Positions 10,016 to 20,964 of a DNA stretch of 64,000 bases are shown here, piece after piece. The stretch is from Ditylenchus dipsaci (taxonomy: Eukaryota > Nematoda > Chromadorea > Rhabditida > Anguinidae), in the NCBI GenBank assembly GCA_004194705.1, contig SADC01001384.1, positions 62,001-126,000 of the forward strand, written 5' to 3'. The notes beneath the pieces are model-generated. The model was not told the DNA's origin and ran no database searches. It worked only from the letters and a program-made list of their open reading frames with translations. The stretch's first letter is position 1. The number at the start of each line of letters is the position of its first letter. The translations under genes were made by a program, and so were the position numbers.

Positions 10016-12189
10016 TTAATTGTTGAGCAAATTGCAAAAAACATAAATTCCAAAGAGCTTCACACACAGGTAAGCGATCTCAGACACAGCACAGTAAGTG
10101 GATGCGTCGCTTGGAGTCGACAGCTCATGGCTGGAGTCAATTCTGTCTGTAAAAATGTTATCACTGAAGACACTGTTGTCAGTATGAGCATTACTGCCAG
10201 CATAGCTTCTGTCTGTAGTAAGATTACCTGGCAGATCAGTTGTAAGATCAGGCTCAAAACTAGGCTCAGGATATCCTTCGCAAAGTTCTGTAGCTTCTTT
10301 TGCCGATTTTTCTTCAAGTGTATGTTCATCATATTTTACGCAATGCTTGAACTCGAAAAAAGTGCTAGATAAAAATGCGTTACGATTGATTAAAACTAGA
10401 GAAAAACTTACTTGCAGTCTTCTTCAGTTGCGTTTCCATCAACAACATTGAACTCAAAAGAAATATTTTTTGACTTTTACTTATTTATGTTCAGAATAGG
10501 GAACTTATTTTTAAAGTGACCTAAGGCTGTTTTGGGGTGAGAAGGGACCGAAAACAGGCTAATTTGTACCAAAAAAGAAGATGTTGACTATAGTTTTGAA
10601 TACTGGGGCCTACCGCATAAATAAACTCTGGTATGCATGCTTTTTTATGCATCCAGAGTCACTTTCGAGTGATTTGTCTCTAAGGTATGTGGGTGTGCGC
10701 ATCTCAACTCCAAGCCCCAAGCCCCCTACGCCCCCGAAGGGGGCGCAAGGGCTTGGTTGGTTAGAGATGCGCGCACTCACCTACCTTAGACATGATTCCG
10801 AGCAAGATTCTCGATCAAAAAAGCATTTAGAGGTACTTTTTGCCCAGTTCCATGTTGAAAAACAGGGTAAAACAGTCATATGGTCGAGATTTAAAAATTC
10901 CCAAAACTTGAATTTTTATTGACCAGAACTCAAAAATAATGCCTTTTTTGAACTTCTGAGACGATTTTGAGTCGAAATAGGGTGTTTGAAAACACTTTTA
11001 AAAAAATTCCATTTGAGGGGGGGGGGGGTGGTTGGTTATACTCCGGCAGGGTCAAACATTTTTATCTGGTTCATTTTTCTACATAAAAAATAATTTTCTG
11101 AAAATATATTTGACTGAAATTTGACCGAAAATCTGATCTACCTTGTTCCCCAAGCCAAAGCTCAGATTTTAGTCAATTTTTTTTAATTGATTTTATGTAG
11201 ATAAAATGTCCGGCACTTGTTGGCTTGGAGGGGGGGGGATGCGGCGTTTTTACTCACTTATCTAAAAATAGTGTTTAAACGATTCCTAAGTAATTTTTAT
11301 ATGCTCAGGCGGAAAGGCCGAAGCTATGATTCGTGTTTCTCGACCCCGAAAAAAATTTTTAGATTGGTCTGTATTGGGAGGGGAAGGGAATAAAAGGGCC
11401 ACGAAAGTTCAATGGAAATGATGTCATATTTTATTTATGGTCCGAAACTGTTGAATTATTACCGAGTAGCGTCAAAATTTGAGGTGTTGTGTAAACCGAA
11501 CTAGTACCGATATTTTACCTTGGGGACCAAGGCAGTTGATCAACCTTTGGTAACCAACTTTTTTCGAGAACTTCATTTTTTAGTGGAAATTGGAAATTGT
11601 TAGGAAACAGTTTTTTCATCTTTTCTGGCGTATAAAAATCACTTAGGAGATGTTTAAATCTTATTTACAGTTGACTAAAAAAGGTACCAACCTTCCACTA
11701 ACACCACCCCCTCCCCCTCCAAGTGCACAAGTACCGGTATTTGGAGCTTAAGACAATCCAATATGTCAACAAACGTACGCTGAACTAATTAAAACACGAA
11801 AAATTTACAGAGAATAAACTATTCATGATGGAAAGCTATAACTGTAAAATGCCAAATTTGGTCGAATGAAAAGAGAATTAAAGGGGAACTTGAGCCAACT
11901 TAAAAGGCTCAATTACTTGGGCATCTTATCAAATTTTCGCATGGAATTACATTGAAGGGGGTGGGAAGTCATTTATGCCTACTCTGTCATTGGTTTCTAT
12001 GATTGTTTTGACTGATAGTTGGTATTTATAGCAGATTTCTATGATCTTTAAAGTTCGAGATAAGGTTTTAGGCTCATCTAAAGCTATATAAGCAGTGAAA
12101 AGATTATTATACGAGCTTACGCAGGTAGAACATAAAAATACGAAAGTAGCAAAAATAAAGTCACAAAGTCGCCGTAAATGCCCTTCCAC
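10016..12189 (-). CDS. Putative secreted Cys-containing protein, three exons
   Basis: Minus strand. Exon 1 (12189-12121) encodes a 23-residue signal-peptide-like start (MEGHLRRLCDF then FIFATFVFLC). Exon 2 (10452-10412) and exon 3 (10364-10016) join in phase (0, then 2). The mature part begins FNVVDGNATEEDCN, then has FEFKHCVKYDEH and ELCEGY, and continues with a Ser/Thr/Asp-rich tail up to a stop at 10016. The cysteine spacing recalls the nematode DUF19 type but this is not certain. The last exon may be shortened by a further splice near 10080. The 1.67-kb first intron carries a GC-rich hairpin repeat (10578-10905). Each exon has good splice signals (ATCTAG acceptor, AA-GTAAGT donor); the link of exon 1 is inferred from phase and signal peptide. 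Confidence 0.5.
10578..10905. repeat. GC-hairpin repeat family
   Basis: Unit with TTGAATACTGGGGCCTACCGC, CATCCAGAGTCACTTTCGAG, then the long stem TCTAAGGTATGTGGGTGTGCG and its partner GCGCGCACTCACCTACCTTAGA around a core of CCCCCTACGCCCCCGAAGGGGGC. Other copies: 19070-19140 (part), 22372-22680, 39110-39240 (part), 47580-47720, 61140-61470, 63470-63605. Confidence 0.7.
11000..11720. other. Intronic sequence with G/C homopolymers
   Basis: Holds G runs at about 11018-11028 and 11230-11238, the word TTACCGAGTAGCGTC at 11460 and GGGGACCAAGGC at 11522, all of which recur elsewhere in the window. No exon seen. Confidence 0.35.
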
Positions 12190-12237
12190 TTAATTAAAAT
12201 TTCAATAAGGATCAATTCGTGTTTTTCAAAACAATGA

Positions 12238-12413
12238 CCATAATAAAGTTTTCGGGTACTCAACCAAAATCAAAAAAATAAGAATCAGTAGAGCTCGCGT
12301 GAACTTAGAAAACGCAATAAACAGTTTCAAAAATATTTTTCCTGGATGAGATGTGGATCATCAAAGTGGAGGCTGCCTCATTAGAGCTGGCCGTCTTATC
12401 AGAAGAAATACGG
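12238..12413. mobile_element. MITE, CCGTATTT family, right part
   Basis: Conserved interior (TTCGGGTACTCAACCAAAATC, GAGCTCGCGTGAACTTAGAAA) and right end GAAGAAATACGG before TA. The words here are GCTGCCTCATTAGAGC and GGCCGTCTTATC. The left terminal repeat is lost. Confidence 0.6.
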
Positions 12414-12625
12414 TAGTTGACAGGGTTGGAAGGGTGTGGCCTTTTCGGCGCCGATGCAGCTTTTTTTAAAAAGACGTTTTTTAATCGCTTCTTTTTTCTA
12501 GTATTTTATTAGCGCATCTGATGTTTCAACATACCAGTTAAAAGACATCTTCCTTACCCAAAACGCATATTATAATTCAAAATTCAAAGCAATTTGTCAT
12601 TTCATGCAAATTCTGCAAAAAGGGG

Positions 12626-12931
12626 GGCACGGCGACAATTCCGCGGGAGACAATTCCGCGACGGATAATTCCGCGACGGATAATTCCGCGGAATTTCAAT
12701 TTTTGGCGTTCCTGTTGATAAAAACCAAATTCTGGCACCAGATTCGTGATCAGAATGGTCGACTGCATACCCAGGCGCCTTTAAATCTAAAACTCGTGGT
12801 CAAATTTAAAACACCAATTTTTTCAACACGAACGTCAAAAATTGAAATTCCGCGGAATTATCCCTCCGCGGAATTATCTGTCGCGGAATTGCCTTTCGCG
12901 GAATTGTCTCCCGCGGAATTGTCGCCGTGCC
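12626..12931. mobile_element. hAT-type foldback MITE, word ATTCCGCG
   Basis: Perfect 8-bp duplication AAAAGGGG (12618-12625, 12932-12939). Terminal repeat GGCACGGCGACAATTCCGCG; each arm carries four or five copies of AATTCCGCGG with spacers. It lies inside an older element whose arms are GACAGGGTTGGAAGGGTGTG (12420) and GCCACTCCCTGTCAACC (12964-12980). Confidence 0.85.
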
Positions 12932-13079
12932 AAAAGGGGTGTAGCCTTTTCTGTGGCCGGAAAAGCCACTCCCTGTCAACCTTGGTAGTTGATCAAAATC
13001 GAAAATTTACAAATAGCCTACTTTGTAGCTGCAATTTATTGTGCTTTTTTCACCAGTCTGTTCTAATATTGTGGTAATT

Positions 13080-14045
13080 TTAGCACTTCCATCATTCGCA
13101 AGAAATATTATTGTAATGGTAAAAGCAGCTGCTGCATTCATTACTTTCATTGTTCTTAAAACTCAAAAAATTAAAAAAATTGAAGATTTCTTATGTAAAT
13201 CTAATAAATTATAGCAAAATAGCAAAAATTATTGCACAAAGCTCTTTCACAAAAATTGTTTGACTGATTAATCATAATTTTTATTATTTTATCAAAATCT
13301 GGTTAATGCTGTTGCTCATCAAAGTTACCACACCCAACTTTTAATTTATTTTGTGTACTATTTTCTCCGGATGCTATAAAAAATTTTGACAGTGCTGAAT
13401 TATCATAGAAAATTAAGTCTAGATAAATTTTAACCAGTTGTCTACAGTATTTGTATATCAAAAAAGCCTAACTTGCCTAACTTGTGGCCAATAAAAAAGC
13501 ATAACTTGTAGCCCTGCATCTCCTGTTTCGAATCGCATATTTAACTTAGTGTCTTTATTCTGGATAAGTCGTCATTCGACTAAAAACAATTGTCAGGTCA
13601 TTCTGTCAAGTTGACTAGCGTTTTCATCACATTCAGTGATCAAATTTTATACCGAATTTGGAGTTTCACGGAAAAATCTTAGGATGACGTTGTAGCGCAG
13701 CTCACGAACTATGAAACTAATGTTACCGAATGACTTTATCACTTTGTCACATATTTTCAATATGTGACACAATAAGGGGTACTTATTGGGTTGACGCCAT
13801 AAAATAAACATTTCTAAACACTTTCTGGAAGCTGGTCAAACAAGCCAGAATAAATAGGGTGCCACCACGTAGGATTGAACGTGCACACCATTTTGGGCCA
13901 AACTTTCTTACCGTTTTGTAGTAAAAGACGTGTTTGAGCTCGTCCCAACGTACTTTGGCCTATTCTGCGAGTGAGCAAAAGCCAAAATGGACAGGGCGAC
14001 CAAAATACATTTCGGGGGCACCACCAACGCATATAGACCGAAAAT
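13080..14045. other. Gene-poor stretch
   Basis: AT-rich. A short ATG frame at 13119 begins MVKAAAAFITFIVLK, which resembles a signal peptide and could be a lost first exon of the coiled protein at 16072, but no in-phase link could be shown. A Merlin-MITE-like fragment lies at 13920-14000. CAGTC/GACTG-ended Tc1-like sequence runs from about 14054 to 14289. Confidence 0.3.
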
Positions 14046-14299
14046 TTCTGTTGTACAGTCCACTCTCACTCACTCGGCACTCCGCTTTGTGACCAACTTT
14101 TTTTCACAAACTTTTTAGAAAATTAGAGGATAGCCTGGTCTTTCCATTTTCGATTCTCCACTGAATGGCTTTGACCGTATTTTCGTTTTTACCTTTTTTC
14201 CATCAACCAACAAGGGAACCGTTCGAAGTGACCGGACCCTAAGCAGGAACGAACTTGAGGTGAGGCCCAGTACATCGAGATTTGACTGTATTTAGAAAA

Positions 14300-15180
14300 A
14301 AGTTGGTAGTGGTTGGTCTCTGCTGTAAAGCAGATTCAAAAGGACCTGAATCAGCTGCGGAAAATGGTTTGTCTGTTTCAGCTATACTATTGTTTGTTTG
14401 ATGATAAACATTCAAAGAGTATATTACGTAAACCAAAAGTGTGTTTGATCTTTAGATGCTCTCACCAAAAGGATATTTGCAAGTATACTTTGCTATACTT
14501 AAACAGGCCATTTGATACTTTTTTCCATGCGCTTTTCTTGGCTTAAGCCAAAATCAACGTAACTTTTTTGTAATGTATAGTTTGGCGAATGTTTATTCGA
14601 AAGCCTAATCCAGATGAAAGAACAGAATTTTTTTTCAATAAAAGGCGCGATTTTTTTTGCAAAAAATCATTCTATTTGTTTGCAAAGTTGGACATGTTTA
14701 TTTTCAAATTATTTTTAAAAGATTATCTTTGGTTCTACCTAGTTTTTTTGATTTTTCATCTGACTAATAGTAAGTGTCTTGTTCTGTTTTTGACCGGTTA
14801 TAAAATATCCGGTTACGTATAACCACGACCAATCTCCCATAGGAGATTAATTTTCGAGAGAATCTGTTTAATCATAAAAATATATCTCTAGAGTCTTGAT
14901 GAGCTTTAGGACCTGTTCTGGTTTAGGGGGACGCCCATTTTTCAGTATATATATTTTTATTTTTTAGGCCGATCAGATTAATTATGGTGATCATGGTGAC
15001 CAAAACCCCCTTGATCAACATAGTCACTTATTAAACTATTAATGTAGGTTATCGAAAAAGCCATGCCATAATCAACAAAAATAAGTTAAAATATAGTAAA
15101 AAATGGGGCGTTCTCCTAAACCAGAGCAGGTCCGAGTTTTTTTGTAAATAAAGAATTTATGCGCGTACGCTGCAATGCTT
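14300..15180. other. Region without recognised genes
   Basis: AT-rich, with T-tracts and short related words; the ORFs here lack splice context or family motifs. Confidence 0.3.
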
Positions 15181-15287
15181 GAATATCTTCAGAGGGTTGA
15201 AAAATAGAACCACACTTTCTATTTGAACCACACCGCCCGAGGGGGTTGAAAAATAGAACCACATGTGGTTCTATTAGAGAGAATACG
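15181..15287. mobile_element. MITE, CCGTATTT family, word GAACCACA, 5' truncated
   Basis: Right end TATTAGAGAGAATACGG before TA. The word is present three times: AATAGAACCACA, TTGAACCACA, and the inverted pair AATAGAACCACATGTGGTTC. Confidence 0.75.
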
Positions 15288-15434
15288 GTAACTGTATAAT
15301 GAAAACCGTCCCCGAAAAAAAACATTTTAAACCAAAATTCACGTACCGGTCGAGGAACATTATCAATTTGCCATTTGAAAAACTGGTTAATTATCGCCTA
15401 AAAATCCATCACTGAACCCTATTTCCACCTACCG

Positions 15435-16030
15435 GAAATTCACTAATTGAAGCCCACGGGCTTGAATCGAAACACACAACTCCAAAGAACTTTGTGGCAT
15501 TGTGTTTTTACAAATGAAAAATCTAACATTCAAAGGCACATGACTAGGGTTGTCGGCTCGGCGCGCCGATTTCGGCTTTTCAAGCCGAAAAGCCGAAAAT
15601 TTTCGGCTTTCGGCTCGGCTCGGCCGGCCGAAAATTTCGGCTTTCGGCTCGGCTAGGCCGGCCGAAAATTTCGGCTTTCGGCTCGGCTCGGCCGGCCGAA
15701 AATTTCAATTTAAAATCATTTATTGTCCCGGAATGAAACTGTCTCCATTTTTAAGTCTCAGACGCAGACTCGGCCGGCCGAAAATTTTCGGCTTTCGGCT
15801 GGGCGCGCCGAAAATTTTCGGCTTAAGCCGAATTTCGGCGCGCCGAGCCGAAACTTTCGGCGCCCCGACAACCCTACACATGACCATTCAAGAAATAACC
15901 CTGTTTCTAACCTAGATTTTTAATGGTCGCGTGTCTAAAAATTCTAGATATTTCATATGTAAAAACACAATGCTATAAAGTGTTTGGGGTGTTGCGTGTA
16001 TTCATTTGAGCCCGTGGGCTTCAATTAGAG
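15435..16030. mobile_element. Older palindromic MITE hosting a hAT insertion
   Basis: Arms CTAATTGAAGCCCACGGGCT (from about 15439) and AGCCCGTGGGCTTCAATTAG (to about 16028), with inner pairs such as GTGTTTTTAC and GTAAAAACAC. It is split by the hAT-type element 15545-15876. Confidence 0.7.
15545..15876. mobile_element. hAT-type MITE, word TTTCGGCTCGGC
   Basis: Perfect 8-bp duplication CACATGAC (15537-15544, 15877-15884). Ends TAGGGTTGTCGG and CCGACAACCCTA. The inside consists of repeated CCGAAAATTTCGGCTTTCGG and CGGCCGGCCG words on both arms. Confidence 0.92.
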
Positions 16031-16071
16031 CATTTATGGTATCTTTCATATTTTAAAATTTATTTTTCTAG

Positions 16072-19000
16072 CAGCCACCATCGATGAAATCGTAGCAGAA
16101 GCTAGCAAAGCAACCATTACTGCTACAGAAGTCAAAAATGCTGTTAAGCTTGTTAATGACAGCATAGCCGCATACCAAGCAAAAGTCAATTTGCTAAAAA
16201 CACCTCCTATGGACGCTTCTTCAGCAAATACAGCCAAGACTACTGCTACTAATGCCATTGAAGAAGGCAAAATTTTGACACAAAAGGCTTTTGACGCTGA
16301 ACATTTAGCTGAAGATGCTTCTATGGATGTCGCAGCATTGCTACAAGCCATTACCAAAGCCAAAGCAAAAACAACTCCAGTAAATTCAAAACTGAATGAG
16401 GCTGAAAGCACTGCTAAGGCTGCCCAAGAAAGCATCACCACTGAAATGAGTGCTGTTAAAGGGCATGTAGAAACCTTCCAAACTGCGACTCAAGTGGCTA
16501 GAACCGCATTCTATGCGGCCGATTTTTTGGTGAATTCTGGCTTAGCTGTTGCTCAATTGACAAAGGATGTTGATCAACTGAAAAAAGACTCAAATATGAA
16601 AGCTAAAACCAGCGACGCAAAAGCAAAATCTAATGCGGCTATGCTAGCAACAAATGCACTGACTGCATCGGCGACACGGGAAAAATTGGCTGAGGCAAAA
16701 GAATCGTGTGTAAAGGCTTTGAAGACTGCTAGAGAACTGGAAATTTTGGTAAGTAGCATAAAATATGTTTTCATACGGTGGTTGAAAAAGTATGGCTTTT
16801 TTATGGCTGCTTACTTTATACTGCGTCATCCCAAAAGTGTGATTTGACCACTTTTTCAAGCTTCGCGTGTAGTTATTAGGGGAGAAAACTTGTTTTTCGA
16901 ATTAAAAAAGCATTTCTCGAAAAAAAAATTTCGACCAAAAGTTGTCTTTTGGCAAGGCGAATGGACACATATTCGGGTATTCTACCCCGTTTCGGTCACC
17001 CTAGACCCCAGTTAACAAAGCTATGTTAAGCTATGTACCTTTTTCTGTTGGTTTGCCTTGGGAGACTAAGGTAAAAAGTCTAATTTCGATCGAAATTTAA
17101 AATTTGGTCGGAAAATGATAATTTTCTAAAAACACGCATTTTTTTTCGAAAAATTCTTTACCGATCCTAAAAATAGGCTAAAAATCATAAAAGCGTGGTA
17201 TAAGGTACTTGGTTGTTAGAGCTGCGTTGGTAGAGCTGATTGAATTGGAAAAGATACAGTCAAACCTCGATTTAAAGACACCCTGGACACCGGCCAAACT
17301 GCTGTCATTAAATCGAGTGTCCTTAAATCGAGGTTCTCAACAACTACTATAGCGCTGCTTTCTACCGTCTGAAACACTCATTTTTTAGGTCACTTGCCGG
17401 CACTTTTAATTTTCAAAGTTGGTGGCCTTGATTAGGAAACCGGGCAAGGGCTCGGCGAATATGCAATAAAATTCGAGGGTTGGTTAGGCGAAAAAAATTT
17501 TTCTGGTCAAAAAAAAATTTCGAAAAATTTCTCATCAAGGAAAAAAATTTTTGGTGCGAAAAAAGTTCGTGTCACACGAGACACTATTATGCGCCAACTC
17601 CTGGCGCGTCGAATGAAAAAAAATCGGGTCGATACGAAGACCGGAACCTGGGTATATGGCTGTTTTTAGTTAGGTACTCAAAACCGAAAATTCGGAAAAT
17701 TAAAAATTTGAAATAATATTTTTGTGGTCTCGAGAGGAATTCGCAATTCGGCAGGAATTCTTCGAATCTAAGAATTGTTTTTATAGTAAATCGACCATGC
17801 TGAGCACGAATCCGGTGTAATAATCACAGGAGTTCTGAGAAAAAAAAAATTTAATCAAAAATCGGTTGAAGAGTGGCTTTTTGAGAAAACCACAGGCGGG
17901 ACCAAGGCATATTTTTTAGTGTCACAGGTTCTAATCTTTCTGGTGGCTGGTGATAACAAACTGGCGCTAAATGCCCGAAGAGGGCAAAAACACTTGAACT
18001 GGGACAAAATTCACGAAAACTGGCAAACGGTCAAAATAGGCCGAAATGTCCGAAAAGGGCCAAAAGCCCAAACTGGGCCAAAAAGGCCAAACTGGGACGA
18101 AATGCGCGAAAAAAAAGAAAAATGACTAAACTGGGCTAAAATGCCCGAGAAGGGCGCAAACGCCAAAAATGGACCAAAATGCTCGAAAAGGGCACAAACA
18201 CCCAAAATGGCCCAAAATACCCAAAAAGGGCAAAAACGCTCGAACTGGACCGAAATGCTCAAACAAAGGCAGGGCTCCGAATCGTCATTTTTAAAAAGAT
18301 TTGTCCTTTTTTCGGCAACCCAAATCTTTTTTTATTTTTGAGAATTTAGACAAAATCTTTTTTTTCGCTTCAAAAAGGCAACAAGCACTGGATAAAATGA
18401 CCCTTTTACTTCAAAAATAGTCATAATGTCCTTTTTTACCCAAATGTCCTTTTTTTGAAATTTTTCATTGGGAGCCCTGAACCAGGGCCAAAATGACCTA
18501 AAATCTCCAAAATGACCAAACTGTGTTAATATGTGTGAATATTCACAGTTACCATAGGAAGCGACCCAAACTGGCTGATGCGCCATTGGCGCAGCATGCA
18601 TTCTAGTCAATTATACTAAAACGTAAGAAACCAAAACCAAAAGACCCCAATAACAGATGTCCTTAAATCGAGGGTGTCCTTAAATCGAGGTTTGACTGTA
18701 ACAGTATTAAAAGAGCTACAGTACAGTTAAGCCTATCAACACAGTTAACTCTTTCAATTCAGTCAGCTATACTGTTGCAGTCAACTTTGACAATTCAGTC
18801 AGCTCTCCCCATCAGTTTTAAGTTTACCGGGGGTTGTTTAGGTGTTTCTCATGTTACCGAAAAAAAAATAGTAGAAGATGCTGAGATGAGAATTCTAACT
18901 ACTGATTAATTTTCTGTCAATTGTTTTTAATTTCATGTCAGATTCGTCGACTAAGCATTTTTTGAAGATGACATATCCTGCACTCCGACCTCTTCATCCT

Positions 19001-20503
19001 CTTTGAAAATTCGGCGCTACTTGCATATATCCACCGACTACACCCCCCCCCCCCGGTGTAGTAAAAAAAAGATCTTGAACATAGTTTTGAATACTGTGGC
19101 CTACCGCAGAAATAAACTCTGGTATGCATGTTTTAGAGGGGTATATGCAAGCAGCGTCAAAAATTCTAATTTAACCAAAATCACCAAATTTTTAAATACA
19201 AACTAGAATACCCCCTCATGATTCGAAATTGGTTTGCTTTCTTAAAAGACCATGAAACTTGATAAGCACAGCAATTTGGAAATTTTGAATTCGCGCGGGA
19301 CCACATAATTTCGTCAATAATGTTTTCGAATTGTTTTTGTTTGCATGTAAATTTTTCCTGAAATATATACCTAAAACGGATACATTTTTAAAATTAATGC
19401 TATGAAATTTTTGGGCAGCTCAATATTACAAAGAAATTTAGGCTAAAGACCTAAGACTTAATGCAACTGCAATTTCTGAGGCTAGTGAAAAAGCCGCAAC
19501 AGCATTATTACCAGCATCAGGAGCAGGTACATCAGACACAGGAGTACCAGTATCAACCGGATCAGACAAAGTAGAACCAGTATCAACTGGATCGGACTCA
19601 GGAACACCAGTAGAAACGGGATCAGATACAGGACCACCAGTAGCAACTGGATCGGACTCAGGAACACCAGTAGAAACTGTATCAGACACAGGACCACCAG
19701 TAGCAACTGGATCGGACTCAGGAACACCAGTAGAAACTGTATCAGACACAGGACCACCAGTAGCAACTGGATCGGACTCAGGAACACCAGTAGGAACTGG
19801 ATCGGACTCAGGAACACCAGTAGAAACTGTATCAGACACAGGACCACCAGTAGCAACTGGATCGGACTCAGGAACACCAGTAGCAACTGGATCGGACTCA
19901 GGAACACCAGTAGAAACTGTATCAGACACAGGACCACCAGTAGCAACTGGATCGGACTCAGGAACACCAGTAGCAACTGGATCGGACTCAGGAACACCAG
20001 TAGAAACTGTATCAGACACAGGACCACCAGTAGCAACTGGATCGGACACAGGACCACCAGCATCAGGCGGATCAGCGCGAAAAAGACGAGCCTCAGATTC
20101 ACCAGCACCAGAATCACCAGCAACGGGAGCTGTTGCTCCTCCAACTAACCCAGCAGATGATGCAAGAAAAGCAAAAGCTACAGCAGATACCACAATTATA
20201 GAGCTCAATGCTTTTCTAGAAGACAAAGGGGATATTTTTGTGGCATTAGGAGATGCTAAAGCGGGCATAAAAAAGGCTGCCGAACTGCTGGCGGAATCTG
20301 ACAAAACACTCCAGACCACTGACACAACAGATGCTGACAAAAAGATCGAAGAACAACAGAAAATGATAGAAGAAATGGAAAAGAGAGCTAAAAAAGCAGA
20401 AGAAGAAAATGGTCGTTTAATTGAACAGAAACAAGATTCTGAAAAACAAGCAGCCAATGAAGTCACTATGCCTTTGGATGAAAATGGAAGTAAGATAGTA
20501 TAA
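16072..20503 (+). CDS. Ala-rich coiled protein with 10-residue tandem repeat, 5' partial
   Basis: Two exons in phase 0: 16072-16748 (acceptor TTTTTCTAG, donor TTG-GTAAGT) and 19442-20503 (acceptor AAATTTAG, stop at 20501). Exon 1 (about 225 residues) is rich in Ala, Lys, Glu, Thr and Asp and should be almost wholly helical. Exon 2 opens with a short helix, then about 17 units of a 10-residue repeat (variants ATGSDSGTPV, ETVSDTGPPV) from about 19540 to 20065, a basic RKRR patch and a Pro-rich stretch. It ends in a charged coiled coil (KKIEEQQKMIEEMEKRAKKA). No signal peptide is seen because the first exon was not found. No family was recognised; a structural or extracellular filament-like role is only a guess. 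The 30-bp periodicity also keeps the opposite strand open for 342 codons, which I regard as a shadow. Confidence 0.75.
17257..18698. mobile_element. Tc1-like element with internal degenerate array
   Basis: Ends CAGTCAAACCTCGATTTAAAG and TTAAATCGAGGTTTGACTG, each next to TA (17255-17256, 18699-18700). Subterminal words GTGTCCTTAAATCGAGG repeat at both ends. The centre (17960-18270) is a degenerate array of AAATGCCCGAAAAGGGC-like units. It lies within the intron of the coiled protein. Confidence 0.75.
19540..20065 (+). repeat. 30-bp coding minisatellite
   Basis: About 17 units of 30 bp (for example GGATCGGACTCAGGAACACC...). Two unit types alternate in blocks of two and three units, so 60- and 90-bp higher-order copies are visible. 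In frame throughout. Confidence 0.95.
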
Positions 20504-20964
20504 AGTAAATTACAATCAACTCTCGATATAGTTTAGCAGACCTCAGGTTCGACCCAGTCCATATTTTTACGGGCAAAATTTTTTCGACCGAAATTTCTTT
20601 CTCAGGCCAAATATCACTTTTTGTATCAAATATTTTGAAATTTTTGTGAAACCTTTAAACCCTTTGAATCAAATTTAGGCCAACAAAAGTGAATTTGGGA
20701 CAGAAATAAGTATTTTCGGCACACAAAAAATATTGCCCTTTTTTGTTTTTAAAAATCTAGTTCGAAAAGTTGGGGAAACCAACCTAATCTTCAGCAGGTG
20801 TTCGCTATGACGAGCGTTCACCGTAACCGTAATTTGCCCGCTTGCGTTGCCGCGATCCAGTTTGATGGACGAAAATACAATAACAATCCGACAAAAACTA
20901 ATCAATGACTTGTTTATCACAAAAAAACTACTGAACAGTAAACAGAAAAAGAAAAATAGCGGAA

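Noticed and set aside
12604..13077. 157-codon ORF with repeated DNSA and AELS motifs
   Set aside because: Produced by the ATTCCGCG arrays of the hAT MITE 12626-12931.
13119..13215. Signal-peptide-like start MVKAAAAFITFIVLK as first exon of the coiled protein
   Set aside because: No donor gives a phase-correct join to 16072; kept only as a remark.
15550..15923. ORFs rich in FGFRLGSARPAENF
   Set aside because: Translations of the CGGCTTTCGG words of the hAT MITE 15545-15876.
17919..18341. ORFs across the AAATGCCCGAAAAGGGC array
   Set aside because: Open because of the tandem structure inside a Tc1-like element; no protein features.
19438..20466. Minus-strand ORF of 342 codons
   Set aside because: It is the antisense of the coding minisatellite; the plus frame has splice sites, a matching upstream exon and better composition.
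20540..20570. tRNA-like GGTTCGACCC box
   Set aside because: No matching A box, acceptor stem or anticodon arm could be folded around it.
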